DNA of 64,000 nt from contig NZ_JACIEA010000001.1 in assembly GCF_014196595.1 (NCBI RefSeq), forward strand, positions 684,845-748,844, read 5' to 3'. The stretch's first letter is position 1. Every line of letters begins with the position of its first letter. The DNA comes from Sphingorhabdus rigui. GTDB taxonomy: Bacteria > Pseudomonadota > Alphaproteobacteria > Sphingomonadales > Sphingomonadaceae. The position numbers and the translations under genes are program-made. Below the pieces are notes generated by a model. It did not search any database, was not told the DNA's origin, and saw only the letters and a program-made list of their open reading frames with translations. Shown piece by piece: positions 62,924 through 64,000 of the stretch.

Positions 62924-64000
62924 GTGAGTGAGCATCAGGACTGGTTTCCAATTCCCGAGACGGCTGCCCGTAACACGCAATGTAGCGCTGCGGATTATGA
63001 CCTTATGTATGCGCAAAGCATCAGCGCGCCCGATGCATTTTGGGCCGAGCAAGCCAAGCGGATCGATTGGTTCACGCCGCCAACGAAAATTGGCAACTGG
63101 TCGTTCGACCCCGTGTCGATCAAATGGTATGAAGACGGTGTTTTAAACCTCTGCCACAACGCCGTTGACCGCCATGTTGCCGCGGGCAAGGGCGACGCGA
63201 TTGCGTTTATCTTTGAGCCTGATGACCCGGCCAATGATGCGCGCCGGGTTTCCTATTCCGAGCTGCTGGCAGAGGTTAAGCGCATGGCTGGCGCGCTCAA
63301 GACCCTTGGCGTTGGCAAAGGGGACCGCGTCACAATCTATATGCCCATGTGCGTTGAGGGCGCGGTTGCGATGCTCGCCTGCGCACGGATCGGCGCGGTG
63401 CACAGCGTTGTTTTTGGCGGCTTCTCGCCGGAGGCGATCGCTGGGCGTATTCAGGATTGCGGGAGCCGGTTTGTGGTCTGCGCAGACACGGCGTTGCGCG
63501 GTGGCAAGTCGGTGCCGTTAAAGGCGAATATCGATGCGGCGCTGACGAAAGTGGACGGCGTCGATGCCGTTTTGGTTGTGCAGCACACAAGCGAACCCGT
63601 TGCGATGCAGGCTGGCCGCGACCATTGGTATCACGACTTTGGCGCGTCGGACGATTGCCCCTGCGAACCCATGAACGCCGAAGACCCTTTGTTCATATTA
63701 TACACTTCAGGATCAACGGGCAGCCCAAAGGGTGTGTTGCACACCGTCGGTGGCTATTCGGTCTGGACCGCGAGCACATTCCATTATGTCTTCGACTATC
63801 GCCCCGGCGAAGTCTTCTTTTGCTCGGCGGATATTGGTTGGGTCACGGGGCACAGCTATGTCGTGTACGGGCCGCTACAAAATGGCGGCACCAGCCTGAT
63901 ATTCGAAGGCATCCCAAGCTACCCCGATAGCGGGCGTTTCTGGGACATTATTGACCGGCATCAGGTGAACATATTTTACACTGCGCCAACGGCCCTGCGC
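62924..64000 (+). CDS. acs: Acetyl-CoA synthetase, N-terminal part
   Basis: The frame is open from GTG 62924 to the right edge, so 359 residues of a protein usually about 650 long are visible. The start has GGAGAGAG just before it. AMP-forming family features are [17 protein letters not shown], the P-loop [15 protein letters not shown], and [17 protein letters not shown], which fit acetyl-CoA synthetase (or the close propionyl-CoA synthetase). It activates acetate with ATP and CoA. The first residues ([15 protein letters not shown]) are an N-terminal lead. Divergent from the SDR, with 157 bases between. Confidence 0.9.
   Translation, partial: MSEHQDWFPIPETAARNTQCSAADYDLMYAQSISAPDAFWAEQAKRIDWFTPPTKIGNWSFDPVSIKWYEDGVLNLCHNAVDRHVAAGKGDAIAFIFEPDDPANDARRVSYSELLAEVKRMAGALKTLGVGKGDRVTIYMPMCVEGAVAMLACARIGAVHSVVFGGFSPEAIAGRIQDCGSRFVVCADTALRGGKSVPLKANIDAALTKVDGVDAVLVVQHTSEPVAMQAGRDHWYHDFGASDDCPCEPMNAEDPLFILYTSGSTGSPKGVLHTVGGYSVWTASTFHYVFDYRPGEVFFCSADIGWVTGHSYVVYGPLQNGGTSLIFEGIPSYPDSGRFWDIIDRHQVNIFYTAPTALR

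Overview
The window reads as chromosomal DNA of an alphaproteobacterium, most likely of the order Sphingomonadales. The grounds are the moderately high GC, the SciP/DUF1153 regulator together with a consensus CtrA site, a DUF3297 protein, a PHA synthase, an RNase E with an acidic and arginine-rich insertion in its S1 domain, and REP-like repeats with CCGTAG/CTACGG ends. It is mostly housekeeping and metabolic DNA. I see no phage, insertion sequence, CRISPR array or rRNA. Genes are cut at both edges (an ABC-F ATPase on the left, acetyl-CoA synthetase on the right).

Layout. 1-3.3 kb: ABC-F end, then a leftward response regulator, degenerate EAL protein, PnuC and NadR-type kinase (nicotinamide riboside salvage). 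3.5-5.3 kb: a beta-lactamase-fold hydrolase and a small membrane protein. 5.6-8.3 kb: PHA synthase and a PHA depolymerase-like hydrolase. 8.4-16.2 kb: FprA-type reductase, nucleosidase, DUF445 protein, RND efflux pump. 16.4-25.1 kb: SciP, MnmA, several small membrane and hydrolase genes, an HI0933 flavoprotein, TypA and an SBF transporter. 25.1-32.5 kb: the YbbAP-TesA locus, TelA with a partner membrane protein, GalM, and two REP-like elements. 32.6-35.7 kb: a response regulator/histidine kinase pair. 35.8-49.4 kb: an accessory catabolic region. 49.6-64 kb: tRNA-Gln, Ppx/GppA, RlmE, DsbA-like protein, M48 protease, RNase E, amidase, PBP1a, RF2, an SDR and Acs.

The most interesting part is 38.3-47.7 kb. 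Two exported sulfatases, a formylglycine-generating enzyme with a lipoprotein signal, two tandem DhlA-type haloalkane dehalogenases, a glutathione-transferase-like protein and small accessory proteins surround one TetR-family gene. Three promoter regions here carry the same inverted repeat (consensus TTGRCA-N7-TGYCAA, one end base differing in the second copy): the divergent TetR/sulfatase promoter, the dehalogenase promoter and the GST-like/sulfatase promoter. This suggests a single regulon that removes sulfate and possibly halide from an unknown substrate, with sulfatase activation outside the cytoplasm. A second theme is cell-cycle control: SciP is present, and a perfect TTAA-N7-TTAAC CtrA site lies upstream of the cell-wall amidase. 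All functions are inferred from sequence motifs read by eye; no database search was run.
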